Assembly: GCA_963818885.1 (NCBI GenBank)
Contig: CAWFTP010000001.1
Span: forward strand, 124,001-188,000
DNA from: DATFDN01 sp963818885
GTDB taxonomy: Bacteria > Pseudomonadota > Alphaproteobacteria > Acetobacterales > Acetobacteraceae
Direction of reading: 5' to 3'
DNA: 64,000 nucleotides
Shown: piece after piece, positions 1 to 10,317 of the stretch
Position numbering within the stretch: the first letter of the stretch is position 1
Layout: every line of letters starts with the position of its first letter
Program-made: the position numbers and the translations under genes
Notes under the pieces: model-generated
The model's input: the letters and a program-made list of their open reading frames with translations, nothing else
What the model was told of the DNA's origin: nothing
The model's database searches: none

Positions 1-235
1 TGACGATCCGGCCCATGACGTAGGTCGCCCGGTCGAGCTGCGCCCAGAGCTGCTCGACCAGCGTGGTCTTACCCGCGCCCACTTCGCCGGTGACGACGAT
101 GAAGCCCTCTTCCTGGGATAGCCCGTAGACGAGGTGCGAGATCGCCCGGCTGTGGCCCGTTGAGCCGAAGAAGAAGCGGCTGTCGGGCGTGAGCTGGAAC
201 GGCGCTCCGGTGAACTTGTAGAATGTGTCGTACAC
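1..235 (-). CDS. XrtA/PEP-CTERM-associated ExeA-like ATPase (N-terminal part)
   Basis: Only the first 78 residues lie in the window; the gene runs off the left edge. The visible part has a P-loop (GEVGAGKTT, about residues 50-58) in the context typical of ExeA/GspA-like AAA ATPases (opening with YDTFYKFTGAPFQLTPD). These ATPases sit in exosortase-associated polysaccharide loci next to the barrel protein and tyrosine kinase seen here. The start is a GTG ten bases after the stop of the upstream barrel gene, with a GCGAGG-like ribosome site. Family assignment rests on the motif plus the neighbours; the exact role in export or assembly is inferred. Confidence 0.8.
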   Translation of the reverse strand, partial: MYDTFYKFTGAPFQLTPDSRFFFGSTGHSRAISHLVYGLSQEEGFIVVTGEVGAGKTTLVEQLWAQLDRATYVMGRIV

Positions 236-245
236 GAACCCTCGC

Positions 246-2003
246 TCAGAATCGCTTGGTTACGCCGACGAGGAAGACGTTCTCGGTGAAGCTGCGCCCG
301 GCGAATTGCGACGAGCGATCAAAGAAGGCGTAGCGCGCAACTGTCGAGACCGTCGGGGTGATCAGATAGCTCGCACCGACGCTTGCGCTGACCAAGTGCT
401 CGTTGCCTGAGGGTGCGGTCTGAAACGTACTCATCGTATAACCGCCACCCGCGCCGACGCTGGTGCGATCGCTGACCTGATGAGTCCAGGACACGTTGAA
501 GGACGTCGCCGACTCCCCCACGCCCGGGGCCGCACCTGCGGCGGACGCGACCGGATCCTGGCTCTGATGCTGCACAGATGTCGCCACGGTATCGCGGTCG
601 AGCACCGTAATCGAGGAGAAGGTCAGCGTGTGCGTGCGGAACAGCGCGTTCTGGGAGCTGAGCAGGCTGTTGCCGAGGAAAAGCGGCGCGCCGGTCTGAG
701 CGTCAACGGGATTGCCGAACTGATCGAAGCTGGTGAGGCCAAGCTGCGATGCGATCTGCTGCACGTTGGTCTGCAACGCGGTGGTGTAGCTGACGGTGAG
801 GCGGGTGCGCGCGGTGATCTGATAATAGCCGTTGGCGTTCGCGCCATTGAACCCGTCGCGGTGGCCATACCCGATGAGGATCTGGCTGTCGGCGTTGGGC
901 GTGAGGACGACGCCGATCTGCCAGACGCCGTCGTTGATGTTCGTCTTGGGCACCGTGTTGTAATACAGGCTCTCGGCGCCGAACTCGACGAACGGAACCA
1001 GGACGCGGTTGAGCGCGTAGCCGACCCAGTTGGTGATGATGGCGGAGTGCGCCCCGTTGGCAACGCCGTTGCCGCTGCTCCGGCTCGCATCCGCGAGAGC
1101 GAACTCCCGCACCCGGCCGAAATCCGACCCGCCCAGGAACTGCGCCGTCGCCTCTGCAGTCTGCTGCTGCTGCGTGCCGACGCTAACCGTCCCGGGGACC
1201 GGGTTCAGGACGTTGGAATTGATATAAGATTCCGTAAATGTCAGCCCGGCTTTCGCAGTGCCGAAATCGCCGAAGCGATAAATCACATAAGGCGTGATCG
1301 AGGCGCCGAAATTCTGCGAGCGATTGTTCCGGTTGAGGGCGACGGCGCCAGGCGCGGCGGCAGAACCCACCCCGATCAGAGGCGATGTCGAGCTCGCCGA
1401 CAGCCCGCCAAATCCGCTCAGGCCGCCCAGACCGCCACCCGATGGGGAGATGAAGGCGAGCGCGTGTGCGGTGACGAACAGGGTGTCCGGAACCAGCGTC
1501 GCGGTGACTGACCCGATCCCCTCCTGGGCCACCGAATCGGCGGAATGCGTCTTGGCGTAGATCTGGACCGTCGGCGCATATTGGATATTGGCGGTGATGT
1601 GCGGGCTGCTGCCGTTGATCTGGATCGAAGGCGTGATCCCCGTCACGAAGTCGCCCGTGGGGTGCTGGCTTTGAAAGATATTGCTGTTGTACATCTCCTG
1701 CGCACTGATCGCAGGAACGATCGTCCACGGAGGAACGCCTGGGCCGCCCGGCGGCGGAACGGCGGGGGCATGGTTCAAATCGCCCAAGCCGAGCGTGTTG
1801 GGTAGGCCACCGATCGGGCTGTTCAGGATGACAGCGGCCGGCGGGAGTCCCAGCGGCGGAGCTGCCGCGGTCGCGTCCTGCGCGCGGGCCGGGTGCGCGA
1901 GCATGATCGGCCCAGCGTAAGCAGCGAGCGTCGGAAGAACGAAGAACAACCCGCCTCGCGCACGCCGTGGGACACGGCGATTCGGCGCGAAGAGAGCGGG
2001 CAT
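246..2003 (-). CDS. Outer-membrane beta-barrel protein of the PEP-CTERM/XrtA polysaccharide locus
   Basis: A 585-residue protein beginning with a basic stretch and hydrophobic segment that ends in HPARA, a typical signal peptidase site near residue 41. The rest is rich in alternating polar/apolar beta strands and ends in KRF, the terminal aromatic residue usual for outer-membrane barrels. It matches the 'PEP-CTERM system associated' barrel family by content and position (between the tyrosine kinase and the ExeA-like ATPase). A longer start at 2066 is open but would overlap the kinase gene and put 21 proline-rich residues before the signal peptide, so the ATG at 2003 is preferred. Likely role: outer-membrane channel or scaffold for polysaccharide export (inferred). 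Confidence 0.8.
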   Translation of the reverse strand: MPALFAPNRRVPRRARGGLFFVLPTLAAYAGPIMLAHPARAQDATAAAPPLGLPPAAVILNSPIGGLPNTLGLGDLNHAPAVPPPGGPGVPPWTIVPAISAQEMYNSNIFQSQHPTGDFVTGITPSIQINGSSPHITANIQYAPTVQIYAKTHSADSVAQEGIGSVTATLVPDTLFVTAHALAFISPSGGGLGGLSGFGGLSASSTSPLIGVGSAAAPGAVALNRNNRSQNFGASITPYVIYRFGDFGTAKAGLTFTESYINSNVLNPVPGTVSVGTQQQQTAEATAQFLGGSDFGRVREFALADASRSSGNGVANGAHSAIITNWVGYALNRVLVPFVEFGAESLYYNTVPKTNINDGVWQIGVVLTPNADSQILIGYGHRDGFNGANANGYYQITARTRLTVSYTTALQTNVQQIASQLGLTSFDQFGNPVDAQTGAPLFLGNSLLSSQNALFRTHTLTFSSITVLDRDTVATSVQHQSQDPVASAAGAAPGVGESATSFNVSWTHQVSDRTSVGAGGGYTMSTFQTAPSGNEHLVSASVGASYLITPTVSTVARYAFFDRSSQFAGRSFTENVFLVGVTKRF

Positions 2004-2028
2004 CGGGGCGTAATTCCCGCTGGCCGTA

Positions 2029-2988
2029 TCAGGAGGCGTAGTAGGGGGCGTAGGCGCCAAAGGCATTCCCTGCGGCCTGCTGCATCTTGTTCAGGACGAG
2101 GGTGATGGCGGGGCATTCGCCGATCAGATCGAGGGCCGCCTCCACGTCGGAACGCTGCGTGCGCTCCGCCTCCACCACGAAAAGTATCTGTCCCATGATG
2201 GGCGCGAGCGCCGCCGGATCGCTGGTCGCAAGGCACGGCGCTCCATCGAGGATCACCAGCCGGTCGGCCTGCCTGCGTGCCAGGCCGTTGAGGAGCCGCC
2301 CCACATGGCGGCTGGCGAGCTGGTCCGTGCCGCGGGTGTGCTGACCGTGTCCGATCGGCAGGATCGAGAGCTGGTTGATCGACGTCGGGTGGTCGAACCG
2401 TGCGGGATCCAGCGAGGGATCGGCGACGCAATCGAGCAGGCCGGGGCTGTCGACGAGGCTAAGCAGGCGCGTGAGCGAATGATCTTTCACGTCCGTATCA
2501 ATCAACAACACCGGGTGGTCGCCCTGGCGGGCGATACTGGCGGCGAGATTGAGCCCAGTGAAGCTCTTGCCCTCTCCCGGGCGCGCGCTCGTGACCATCA
2601 GCAGGTTAGGGTAGGCGCCCGAGAGCTCGGCGCTCGGGGGTACGGAACCGGCCGCAGTGAAGGCGGTGCGCAGGATCTGTCGCTGCACGAGCCACAGCTC
2701 TTCGGCCACCCGGCTGCGCCCGGCCTGATCCGTTAACAACCCAGCCTTCTCGAGCCGGTCGAGCGTGATCAGCGGGCGCGCGGGATCCCGTGGCATCGGA
2801 ATGCCAGCCGGCGCGCCGAGCACTCCATTCAGGGTGCCGTTCACGCCGAGACCGGCGGCCGGGGGAGCGTCAGCGCTCCCTTGCGGTCCACCGGGAAGCG
2901 GCGGGATCGGGGAGAGCTGCCCCGGCACGGCTCCGCTTTTTGCCAGCTGGGCCGCGGCACGCTCGATCAGGTGGGGAGCATTCGGCAT
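2029..2988 (-). CDS. epsG: XrtA-associated tyrosine autokinase (EpsG/CpsD-like BY-kinase)
   Basis: A 319-residue cytoplasmic P-loop protein. After a proline/glycine-rich N-terminus comes Walker A (SARPGEGKS, about residue 135), Walker A' (LLIDTD) and a Walker B-like strand (LVILDGAP). It ends in a short tyrosine-containing tail (YAPYYAS), as expected for bacterial tyrosine kinases that autophosphorylate C-terminal tyrosines. The partner is the Wzz-like protein encoded just upstream (2 bases between the two genes). In this family the kinase controls polymer length and export through cycles of phosphorylation. The tyrosine cluster is short compared with E. coli Wzc. Confidence 0.87.
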   Translation of the reverse strand: MPNAPHLIERAAAQLAKSGAVPGQLSPIPPLPGGPQGSADAPPAAGLGVNGTLNGVLGAPAGIPMPRDPARPLITLDRLEKAGLLTDQAGRSRVAEELWLVQRQILRTAFTAAGSVPPSAELSGAYPNLLMVTSARPGEGKSFTGLNLAASIARQGDHPVLLIDTDVKDHSLTRLLSLVDSPGLLDCVADPSLDPARFDHPTSINQLSILPIGHGQHTRGTDQLASRHVGRLLNGLARRQADRLVILDGAPCLATSDPAALAPIMGQILFVVEAERTQRSDVEAALDLIGECPAITLVLNKMQQAAGNAFGAYAPYYAS

Positions 2989-2990
2989 TG

Positions 2991-4517
2991 TCAGACCGTA
3001 CTGGAGGCACGCAGGACGTGGACGAGCAGGCCGCCATAAAGCCCGATTAGCAGGACGATCGCCACCGCAAACTGCCCGGCGGCGAAAGCCCTTCGTCTGA
3101 GCGATGCCTTTCGCATCGCCGACAATCCGCCGAGCACCGGCAACCCGAGCTTTCGAAGATCATCGATGGTGGCGAAAGATCGGTCGAACTGGGCGAGGAC
3201 CACCGCCGCCGCCAGACCCGCCCCGATCCCGACCACCAGCACCGCGGTCATCAGCAGGATGCGATCCGGGAACATGGGAACGAGCGGGATCTCGGGCGGA
3301 TCGATCACCCGCAGATGCACCTTATCAGCCTGCGTATCGGCCGCCTGGGCGATCCGCGCCGCCTGCAAGCGCGTAAGCAGCTCGTCGTAGTTCTTGCGCA
3401 GGACGCCGTAGTCGCAATTCAGGTTCTCGTATTCGGCGAGCAGGGCGGGTTGGTCGTGCTGGATCTTCTCGATCCGGGCAAGCGTCGCTTGCGCACTCTT
3501 CAACTGATTGGTCAGAGAGTTGACGTTCGCTTGCTCGTCGAGCAGCTTCACAGTGAGCTGGTCATAGAGCGGGTTCGGCACGCCCGCGCCACGCGTGGCC
3601 CCACGCCCGCCGCCGCCCGCAGCACCCGGCGTGTGACGCAGCTGCTCGATGAGCTTGCGCTGCTCGATCACGCCGGGATAGTCGTCCGTGTAGAGCGTCC
3701 GTAGCTCCCCGAGCCTGGCTTCCGCCTGCGCAAGGGCGCCGCCGCCTCCGCCGCCACCGTAGCCCGGGATGTCCTGGCCCGGCAGCGTGGTTGGCATCCC
3801 CTTCATGCGCGCCTGCAGCTGAGCCACGCGGTCCTGGGCGTCATGCAGCGCGGTTACTGCCCTGGTCACGGCGTCCTGCGCGCCCTCGGAAGCAGAGCTT
3901 GCGGTTGCGCCGTCGGCGGGCAGCAGCCCGGCATACTTGGTGCGGAAGGCGGCGCGCCGCTCCTCCATGGCGTGCAGCTGCGTCTCGTAGGACGCGATCT
4001 GGAGCTGCAGGAAGCGCAGCGCATTGTCCATATCACTGCGGTTTGCGCCGGTGGCCTGCTCGGTGAAGATCGACAGCAGGGTCTGTACCACGTCGCGCGC
4101 GAGGCGCGGATTGCTGTCCGCGTAGGAGATCGAGAACAGATTCTTGTCTTGTGCCGTCACGGTGATGTCGTTGCCGAGCGAGGTAATCAGGCGCTCGCGC
4201 GCATCGGGCGTGTTGGCGCTCAGGCCGAGATCGGTCTTGGATATAAGCGTTTGCAGGTTGGGCCGGCTCAACAGCGTGCGCTGGAGGATCGCGACCTGAT
4301 TGGATGAGCCGGTATCGGCGGCGAGGCCGTGCAGAAGGGGCGTCAGTACCGCGTCGGTGTCGACATAGAGACGGGCGGTAACCCGGTAGCGGTCGGGGAC
4401 GTAGTGGACACCCGCCCAGCCCAGCAGGCACACGATCCACGCCACCGCGAGCCCTGCCCAACGGCGGCGCCACGCAATCCGCAGCGTCCGGGCGATCAGG
4501 CCGAGCAACTGGTCCAT
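2991..4517 (-). CDS. epsF: XrtA-associated chain-length determinant protein (Wzz/EpsF-like)
   Basis: A 508-residue inner-membrane polysaccharide co-polymerase. It has an N-terminal membrane segment (about residues 19-38), a long periplasmic region with coiled-coil stretches including a glycine-rich loop near residue 255, and a second membrane segment near residue 420 (ILLMTAVLVVGIG). A third hydrophobic segment lies at the C-terminus. The conserved start (RTLRIAWRRRW) and PEI/PLVP motif before the second membrane segment fit the exosortase-linked chain-length family. It lacks a fused kinase domain, which is supplied by the separate downstream gene. It probably sets polymer length together with that kinase. 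Confidence 0.88.
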   Translation of the reverse strand: MDQLLGLIARTLRIAWRRRWAGLAVAWIVCLLGWAGVHYVPDRYRVTARLYVDTDAVLTPLLHGLAADTGSSNQVAILQRTLLSRPNLQTLISKTDLGLSANTPDARERLITSLGNDITVTAQDKNLFSISYADSNPRLARDVVQTLLSIFTEQATGANRSDMDNALRFLQLQIASYETQLHAMEERRAAFRTKYAGLLPADGATASSASEGAQDAVTRAVTALHDAQDRVAQLQARMKGMPTTLPGQDIPGYGGGGGGGALAQAEARLGELRTLYTDDYPGVIEQRKLIEQLRHTPGAAGGGGRGATRGAGVPNPLYDQLTVKLLDEQANVNSLTNQLKSAQATLARIEKIQHDQPALLAEYENLNCDYGVLRKNYDELLTRLQAARIAQAADTQADKVHLRVIDPPEIPLVPMFPDRILLMTAVLVVGIGAGLAAAVVLAQFDRSFATIDDLRKLGLPVLGGLSAMRKASLRRRAFAAGQFAVAIVLLIGLYGGLLVHVLRASSTV

Positions 4518-4532
4518 GATGTGCTCTCCGCC

Positions 4533-5183
4533 TCAGAAGTAGCTCTGTGGGATAATTAGCGTATCCCCAGGCTGCATCGCTATGTTTTGCGAGACGTCGC
4601 CATCATTCACGAGATCGCCGAGCCGGACATGGATGGTCTCCTCCTTGCCGTTCGGCAGCCGCCGCACCACGATGGCGCGATTGCCGGCGGCAAATTTGGT
4701 CAATCCTTTGGTGGCGACCATGACGTCGAGCAGCGTCATGTTGTCACGATAAGGAATTGCCATCGGTTCCGTGGCTTCGCCGATCACCTTGATCTGGCGG
4801 TTGAGCGGGCCGACGAAACTACGGACGATCACCGTCACGTTCGGATCGCGCACGTATTTGCGCAACTGATCCTGGATTTTGGTCGACAACTCGCTCGCAG
4901 TGAGCCCCGCCGCCTGGATGTCCTGGATGAGCGGCACCGAAATGCGCCCGTCAGGGCGGACCGGCACATCAGGCTCGCTCAACTCCGGCGCATGATAGAC
5001 GAAGATGCTGAGCATGTCGCCCGAGCCGATGACGTACTCCTGACCGGTTCGCGAGGGCGCGGCCGGAGTGCTCGACAGTGCGGCGACCGTGGTTCCGCCC
5101 CCGGGCTGGGTGCAGCCCACCATGCCCAGACACAAGAGGAACGCGGCGACAACGGACAGGATATTATAAAGAGACCTCGACAC
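4533..5183 (-). CDS. epsE: XrtA-associated polysaccharide export lipoprotein (Wza/EpsE-like)
   Basis: A 216-residue lipoprotein. The signal peptide ends in a lipobox (MVGC, Cys about residue 24). It is followed by a Poly_export domain (YVIGSGDMLSIFVYHAPELS) and a SLBB-type region with the LNRQIKVIGEA motif. It is first in the leftward operon (export - chain length - kinase - barrel - ATPase). The family forms outer-membrane export channels for capsule or exopolysaccharide. This version is short, lacking the second SLBB and C-terminal helix of E. coli Wza, as is usual for the exosortase-associated group. Confidence 0.88.
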   Translation of the reverse strand: MSRSLYNILSVVAAFLLCLGMVGCTQPGGGTTVAALSSTPAAPSRTGQEYVIGSGDMLSIFVYHAPELSEPDVPVRPDGRISVPLIQDIQAAGLTASELSTKIQDQLRKYVRDPNVTVIVRSFVGPLNRQIKVIGEATEPMAIPYRDNMTLLDVMVATKGLTKFAAGNRAIVVRRLPNGKEETIHVRLGDLVNDGDVSQNIAMQPGDTLIIPQSYF

Positions 5184-5506
5184 CCGCGACCTCGATGATT
5201 TAAGGACTTATGACTCGACGACAGTCGCCTGGCTGGGGATGCCCACGTCTGCCGCCGACTAGCTTGGCGCCCGCCGGCACGCCAGCCGAGGACGCTATCG
5301 CGATCCATGATGGAACACATGAAGTAAATCAAGCCTAAAGAGATGCTTGACCTGTGGAACGGAATGTTAGAAATTTAGATCGGCGTTGGTGGCCCAATCG
5401 CCAGCCCGGACAAAGGTGGCCCGATCGCGGCGGCGTCGCATGGCGTGCCGCCAGGGCGATCGCGTGCCCATCGCTTGACGGCCCGGTTCGCGTTGGGGAG
5501 TGCTGA
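5184..5506. other. Divergent intergenic region of the polysaccharide locus
   Basis: A 323-base gene-free stretch between the two divergent polysaccharide transcripts; promoters for both directions must lie here. One plausible sigma-70-like element for the rightward gene is listed separately. I looked for a sigma-54 site (TGGCAC-N5-TTGC type), which some PEP-CTERM loci use, and found no convincing match. Base composition in 5320-5385 is noticeably more A/T-rich than the flanks. Confidence 0.5.
5347..5375 (+). promoter_or_regulatory. Candidate sigma-70 promoter for the sugar transferase
   Basis: TTGACC (5347-5352) is followed after 17-18 bases by an A/T-rich GAAATTT element (5370-5376). The -35 box is good and the -10 box weak. 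It lies in the A/T-rich part of the divergent region, about 130 bases before the ATG at 5507. This is sequence resemblance only. Confidence 0.3.
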
Positions 5507-6865
<1,359 letters not shown>

Positions 6866-6869
6866 GGCC

Positions 6870-6885
6870 AAGCCCTAATGGGTTT
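6870..6885. terminator. Short hairpin between convergent genes
   Basis: AAGCCC-TAAT-GGGTTT forms a six-pair stem (one G-T pair) followed by T residues. It sits exactly between the stop of the sugar transferase and the stop of the convergent bamE, so it could end transcription from both sides. It is short, so this is tentative. Confidence 0.35.
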
Positions 6886-7462
6886 GCGCCCCGCCCGCCG
6901 GGGCAGGTCCCGCGTTGACTCCACCAGGCGTGAAACGCCCGACGTTGCCGAACAGCTGCTGCAGAACGGACGCCTCGGTCCCCGGCGACGGGGTCTCTCG
7001 ACTCACCATCGTGGCTCCCAGAGCATCGCTCTTGTTCAGCCTCTCGACCCCGCGCAGCACACCATGGTCGTCGAAGCTAAGCGCCACGACGTTCTGGTGC
7101 AGGACAGCCTGCGTGCCGGCCACCACGGGCCGTGTCATCTGCGCGATGTATATCCAAGTATTGGGATCGAACGTCGCCTTCGTGGTCGGGGAGCCGAGCA
7201 GAGCCGTAGCGTCGGCTTGCGTGCTTACGCCGGGCACGAGTTGCTTGAGCTGATCCGGGTCGACGTGGTTGCCCCGCGGCTGCGGGTCCGGAGCAAGGAA
7301 CGCACAAGCGGACAGCAGGCAGCCACCTAGCAGCACGCCCGCGCGGAGCCGCCGAAGCGCGGCGCCGCTGGGATACAAAAAGGGGAGAAAAGCCAACCGG
7401 ACTGATCCCGACAGAGAGGGCCGCGTCCGACTCGGCCCTGGTTTGATCGGGCCGAGCGGCAC
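6875..7462 (-). CDS. bamE: Outer-membrane assembly lipoprotein BamE (SmpA/OmlA)
   Basis: BamE helps the BAM complex insert barrel proteins in the outer membrane. The reading gives 195 residues with a lipobox (LLSAC, Cys about residue 53). It is followed by the SmpA/OmlA fold: PDQLKQLVPGVSTQADATALLGSP, then TWIYIAQ and a beta-strand region (VVALSFDDHG). The family motif 'l..G.s..ev..lLG.P' is clear. The ATG at 7462 leaves an unusually long pre-lipobox stretch, so an internal GTG/TTG start is likely. Its divergence from the cytochrome bc1 chaperone gene is a common alphaproteobacterial arrangement. Confidence 0.85.
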   Translation of the reverse strand: MPLGPIKPGPSRTRPSLSGSVRLAFLPFLYPSGAALRRLRAGVLLGGCLLSACAFLAPDPQPRGNHVDPDQLKQLVPGVSTQADATALLGSPTTKATFDPNTWIYIAQMTRPVVAGTQAVLHQNVVALSFDDHGVLRGVERLNKSDALGATMVSRETPSPGTEASVLQQLFGNVGRFTPGGVNAGPAPAGGAQTH

Positions 7463-7534
7463 GCTATGTCATGGGCGTCTCATGCTCGCCGCCGCGAGTC
7501 AATCGGGTCGACACACGCGAGGACAACGCCGACA

Positions 7535-8090
7535 GTGCCCCTTCTACGATCCCTACTCGGCCCAAGGCGGCGCCATGAACGCGCGGGGTTCTCTCTCTAC
7601 AGGCAAGCGGTCGATGCCGCACGGGCCCCTTACCAATATACGGGTACTGGGCGCGCCCGACACGTTCGACGGTCGCTTCGACCTGGTCGGCTTGCACGTG
7701 ATCCTGCTGATAGAGCGCCTTCGCCCCGCGCCGGAGCCGGGCCCGGACCTGGCGCAGGCGCTGTTCGATGCGATGTTCAGCGACATGGACCTGACCTTGC
7801 GGGAGATCGGAGTGGGCGACCTTTCCGTCGGCAAGAAGGTGCGCAGGATGTGGGAGGCGGTGCATGGCCGCGCCGCTGCCTATTCAGGCCCACTCGAGAG
7901 CGGCGATGCCGAGGCGCTTGCCGGCGCGCTCGTGCGCAATGTGTGGCGCGGCGAGGCGCCAGAGCACGCTGCGGCGGCGCTCGCCCGCATCGCACTCGCC
8001 CAGCGCAATCATCTCGCCGCACAGCCGCTGGACGCTCTCGCCGCGGGCCAAGTCTCGTTCCTGGCGCCGGAGGAGGCGCTTGCCGCATGA
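7535..8090 (+). CDS. Ubiquinol-cytochrome c chaperone family protein (frame break near 7640)
   Basis: Cbp3/UQCC1-type chaperone that assists assembly of the cytochrome bc1 complex. The N-terminal part starts at GTG 7535 (LLRSLLGPRRRHERAGFSLY, ending APYQYTG). The rest (LGAPDTFDGRFDLVGLHVIL and onward) is one frame over, joined near 7637-7643 by a net extra base in the run ACGGGTACTGG. Together they give the family order: 'LYR..V..AR.P..Y', then 'G.PDT.DGRFD', then DxDLTLREIGVGDLSVGKKVR. The stop overlaps the start of the DUF177 gene (ATGA), indicating translational coupling. An intact gene with a sequence error is more likely than a pseudogene. Confidence 0.75.
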
Positions 8091-8575
8091 CCCCGGAACT
8101 CTCACGTCCCATCACGGTCGCGCGCATCAGCTCCGTACCCCTCGAGGTGACGGTGACCGCGACCGAGAAGGAATGCCGACCGCTCGCCGCTCGTATGGCG
8201 CTGCCGGCGATCGGATCGCTCGAATGCCGCTTCCTGCTCCGCCGCGACGGAAATGCCGTTGTGGCGGAAGGGCACCTGCAGGCGCGGGTCATGCAGGTCT
8301 GTGTCGTCAGCCTTGACGAGTTTGAGACCGCGGTCGAGGAGAAGTTCGTCGTCCGTTTTGTTCCGGCCGGAACCGAGGCGGAGGCGATCGACCCCGAGGC
8401 GGAGGACGAGATCACCTATGAAGGGGAGACGATCGACCTCGGCGAAGCAGCCGCCCAGCAACTTGCCCTCGCGCTCGAGCCATATCCGCGCAAGCCGGGA
8501 GCCACGCTGGAAGCCGAGCGCCTAGCGCCTGCTACCCCGTTCGCGGCACTCGCGGGTCTCCGCCGGCGACATTGA
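8087..8575 (+). CDS. DUF177 (YceD-like) protein
   Basis: A 162-residue DUF177/YceD-family protein. The family motif region C(R)PLAARMALPAIGSLECRF and a central acidic stretch (DPEAEDEITYEGETIDLGEA) are present. In E. coli the homologue YceD is linked to 23S rRNA accumulation, and in plants to 23S processing. That function is transferred by homology only. Start ATG 8087 overlaps the chaperone stop by four bases (ATGA). Here cydD follows instead of the rpmF/plsX seen in many bacteria. Confidence 0.82.
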   Translation: MTPELSRPITVARISSVPLEVTVTATEKECRPLAARMALPAIGSLECRFLLRRDGNAVVAEGHLQARVMQVCVVSLDEFETAVEEKFVVRFVPAGTEAEAIDPEAEDEITYEGETIDLGEAAAQQLALALEPYPRKPGATLEAERLAPATPFAALAGLRRRH

Positions 8576-8619
8576 GAGGGCGCCTTGCCCGCATCCGCCA
8601 GTCAGGACTAGGCAGGCCC

Positions 8620-10317
8620 ATGGCAAGAACCGAGCGCGACGACGGACCAGCCGCTGCACGGGTCTGGCTTCGCCAACAAACTCGTGCCGGCGCACGGGCC
8701 GCACGGCCGGTCATCGTCATGAGCCTCCTCGGATCAGCGAGTGCCATCGGGCAGGCCCTATGCGCCGCCCACATCCTCGCCGCCGCGCTGGCGGCGGGAC
8801 GCCTCGCCCTTGCCCCCGTTGTTGCCTTCGCGGTCCTGGCGTTGCTGCGCGCGGGGTTTGGCTTCCTCTTGGAGCAGGCCGCCTTCGGCGCCGGCGCGGC
8901 GAGTCGGCGGCGGCTGCGCAGCGAGGTGCTGGGCGGGCTTCTGAGCACGGGTCCCGCGCTGCTTCGGGAGCGTCACTCGGCCGACCTCGCAGCCGTGGTC
9001 GTGGACCGCATCGAGGCGCTGGACGGCTTGTTCGGACGTTGGATCCCAGCTTCCGTGCTCGCCGTTGCTGCGCCGGCGCTGGTTGTCATTGCGGTTCTTT
9101 GGGTGGACCCGCTTGCCGCCCTCGTGCTCGCGGTCTGCGGACTCTTCGTTCCGCTCGGGATGGCGCTGGCTGGGATCGGCGCCGGAATCGCCTCGCGCCG
9201 GCAGTTCCTCGCGCTGACCCGCCTGCAGGAGCGGTTCGTCGACCGGGTCCGCGGCATCGCGACGATCGTGCTGTATGGCCGGGCGGAAGATGAGGCGCGG
9301 GCACTCGCCGCGGCCGCCGCCGATCTCGGGGCGCGGACGATGCGGGTGCTGCGGGTCGCCTTTCTCTCATCGGCAGCCCTTGACCTCGCGGCGGCGGCGG
9401 CGCTTGTCGTGCTGGCGATCCGCTACGGGCTCGCGATCGCCGCGCACCGGCTAGCGAGCCCCGCATCGGCCCTGTTCGTGCTGCTGCTGGTGCCCGAGTT
9501 CTTCGCCCCATTGCGCGCTTTCTCCGCCGCCTATCAGGACCGGCTGCACGCGACCGGCGCGGCGGACGCGCTCGCTGGGCTGCCCCCCGCTCCCGCCGTT
9601 GCCCCGCCGCCTGCGCGCGCGGTGCGCACAGTGGCGGCACAGGGCGTGACGGTGGCCTTCGAGGACGTGCGACTGACCTGGGATTCCACGCGCGGCCCGG
9701 CGCTCGATGGTCTGAGCTTCCGGGTGCCGGCGGGGGAGACGCTGGTGCTCGCCGGTCCTTCGGGCGCCGGCAAGTCGACCGTGATCGAAATTCTGCTCGG
9801 CTTCGTACGCCCCGACGCCGGGCGCGTCACTGTCAACGGCGCCGATATCGCCGATCTCGTGCCGCAGGCCCTCGCGCGCCTCACAGCCTGGGTCGGCCAG
9901 CGCCCGATGCTGTTCGCCGGCACCGTCGCCGAAAACATCCGCTTCGCCCGGCCCGAGGCGACCGACGAGGAGGTGGCGGAGGCGGCGCACGCGGCGCGTC
10001 TGACGGAGGTCGCGCAGGCGCTGCCAGGCGGATTGCAAACGCCGATCGGAGACGGCGGCTACGGACTGTCGGGCGGGCAGGCGCAGCGGGTGGCCATCGC
10101 GCGCGCGTTCCTGAAGAACGCGCCGCTGCTGCTGCTCGATGAGCCGACCGCGCATCTCGACCCGGCGACCGAGGCCGACGTGCTCGACAGCCTGCGCAAG
10201 CTTGCCCTCGGGCGCACCGTGATCCTGGCGAGCCACGCCTCGGCGGCACATGCCTTCGGTGGCAGGCGCCTCGACATCGTCGACGGCCGAGCGGTACCGG
10301 TGAGGAAAACCGCGTGA
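8620..10317 (+). CDS. cydD: Thiol/glutathione ABC exporter subunit CydD
   Basis: Inner-membrane half-transporter of the CydDC exporter (cysteine/glutathione to the periplasm), needed for cytochrome bd and c-type cytochrome assembly. ATG 8620 gives 565 residues: six membrane segments in the first 310 residues, then an ATPase domain. The ATPase carries Walker A GPSGAGKST (about residue 382), signature LSGGQAQR and Walker B LLLLDEPTAH. The charged linker region fits CydD. The stop overlaps the GTG start of cydC by four bases. Neither cydA nor cydB is visible in the window. Confidence 0.87.
   Translation: MARTERDDGPAAARVWLRQQTRAGARAARPVIVMSLLGSASAIGQALCAAHILAAALAAGRLALAPVVAFAVLALLRAGFGFLLEQAAFGAGAASRRRLRSEVLGGLLSTGPALLRERHSADLAAVVVDRIEALDGLFGRWIPASVLAVAAPALVVIAVLWVDPLAALVLAVCGLFVPLGMALAGIGAGIASRRQFLALTRLQERFVDRVRGIATIVLYGRAEDEARALAAAAADLGARTMRVLRVAFLSSAALDLAAAAALVVLAIRYGLAIAAHRLASPASALFVLLLVPEFFAPLRAFSAAYQDRLHATGAADALAGLPPAPAVAPPPARAVRTVAAQGVTVAFEDVRLTWDSTRGPALDGLSFRVPAGETLVLAGPSGAGKSTVIEILLGFVRPDAGRVTVNGADIADLVPQALARLTAWVGQRPMLFAGTVAENIRFARPEATDEEVAEAAHAARLTEVAQALPGGLQTPIGDGGYGLSGGQAQRVAIARAFLKNAPLLLLDEPTAHLDPATEADVLDSLRKLALGRTVILASHASAAHAFGGRRLDIVDGRAVPVRKTA

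Noticed and set aside
5184..5506. Sigma-54 promoter of the type found in some PEP-CTERM loci
   Set aside because: No TGGCAC-N5-TTGC-like match of acceptable quality was found on either strand.
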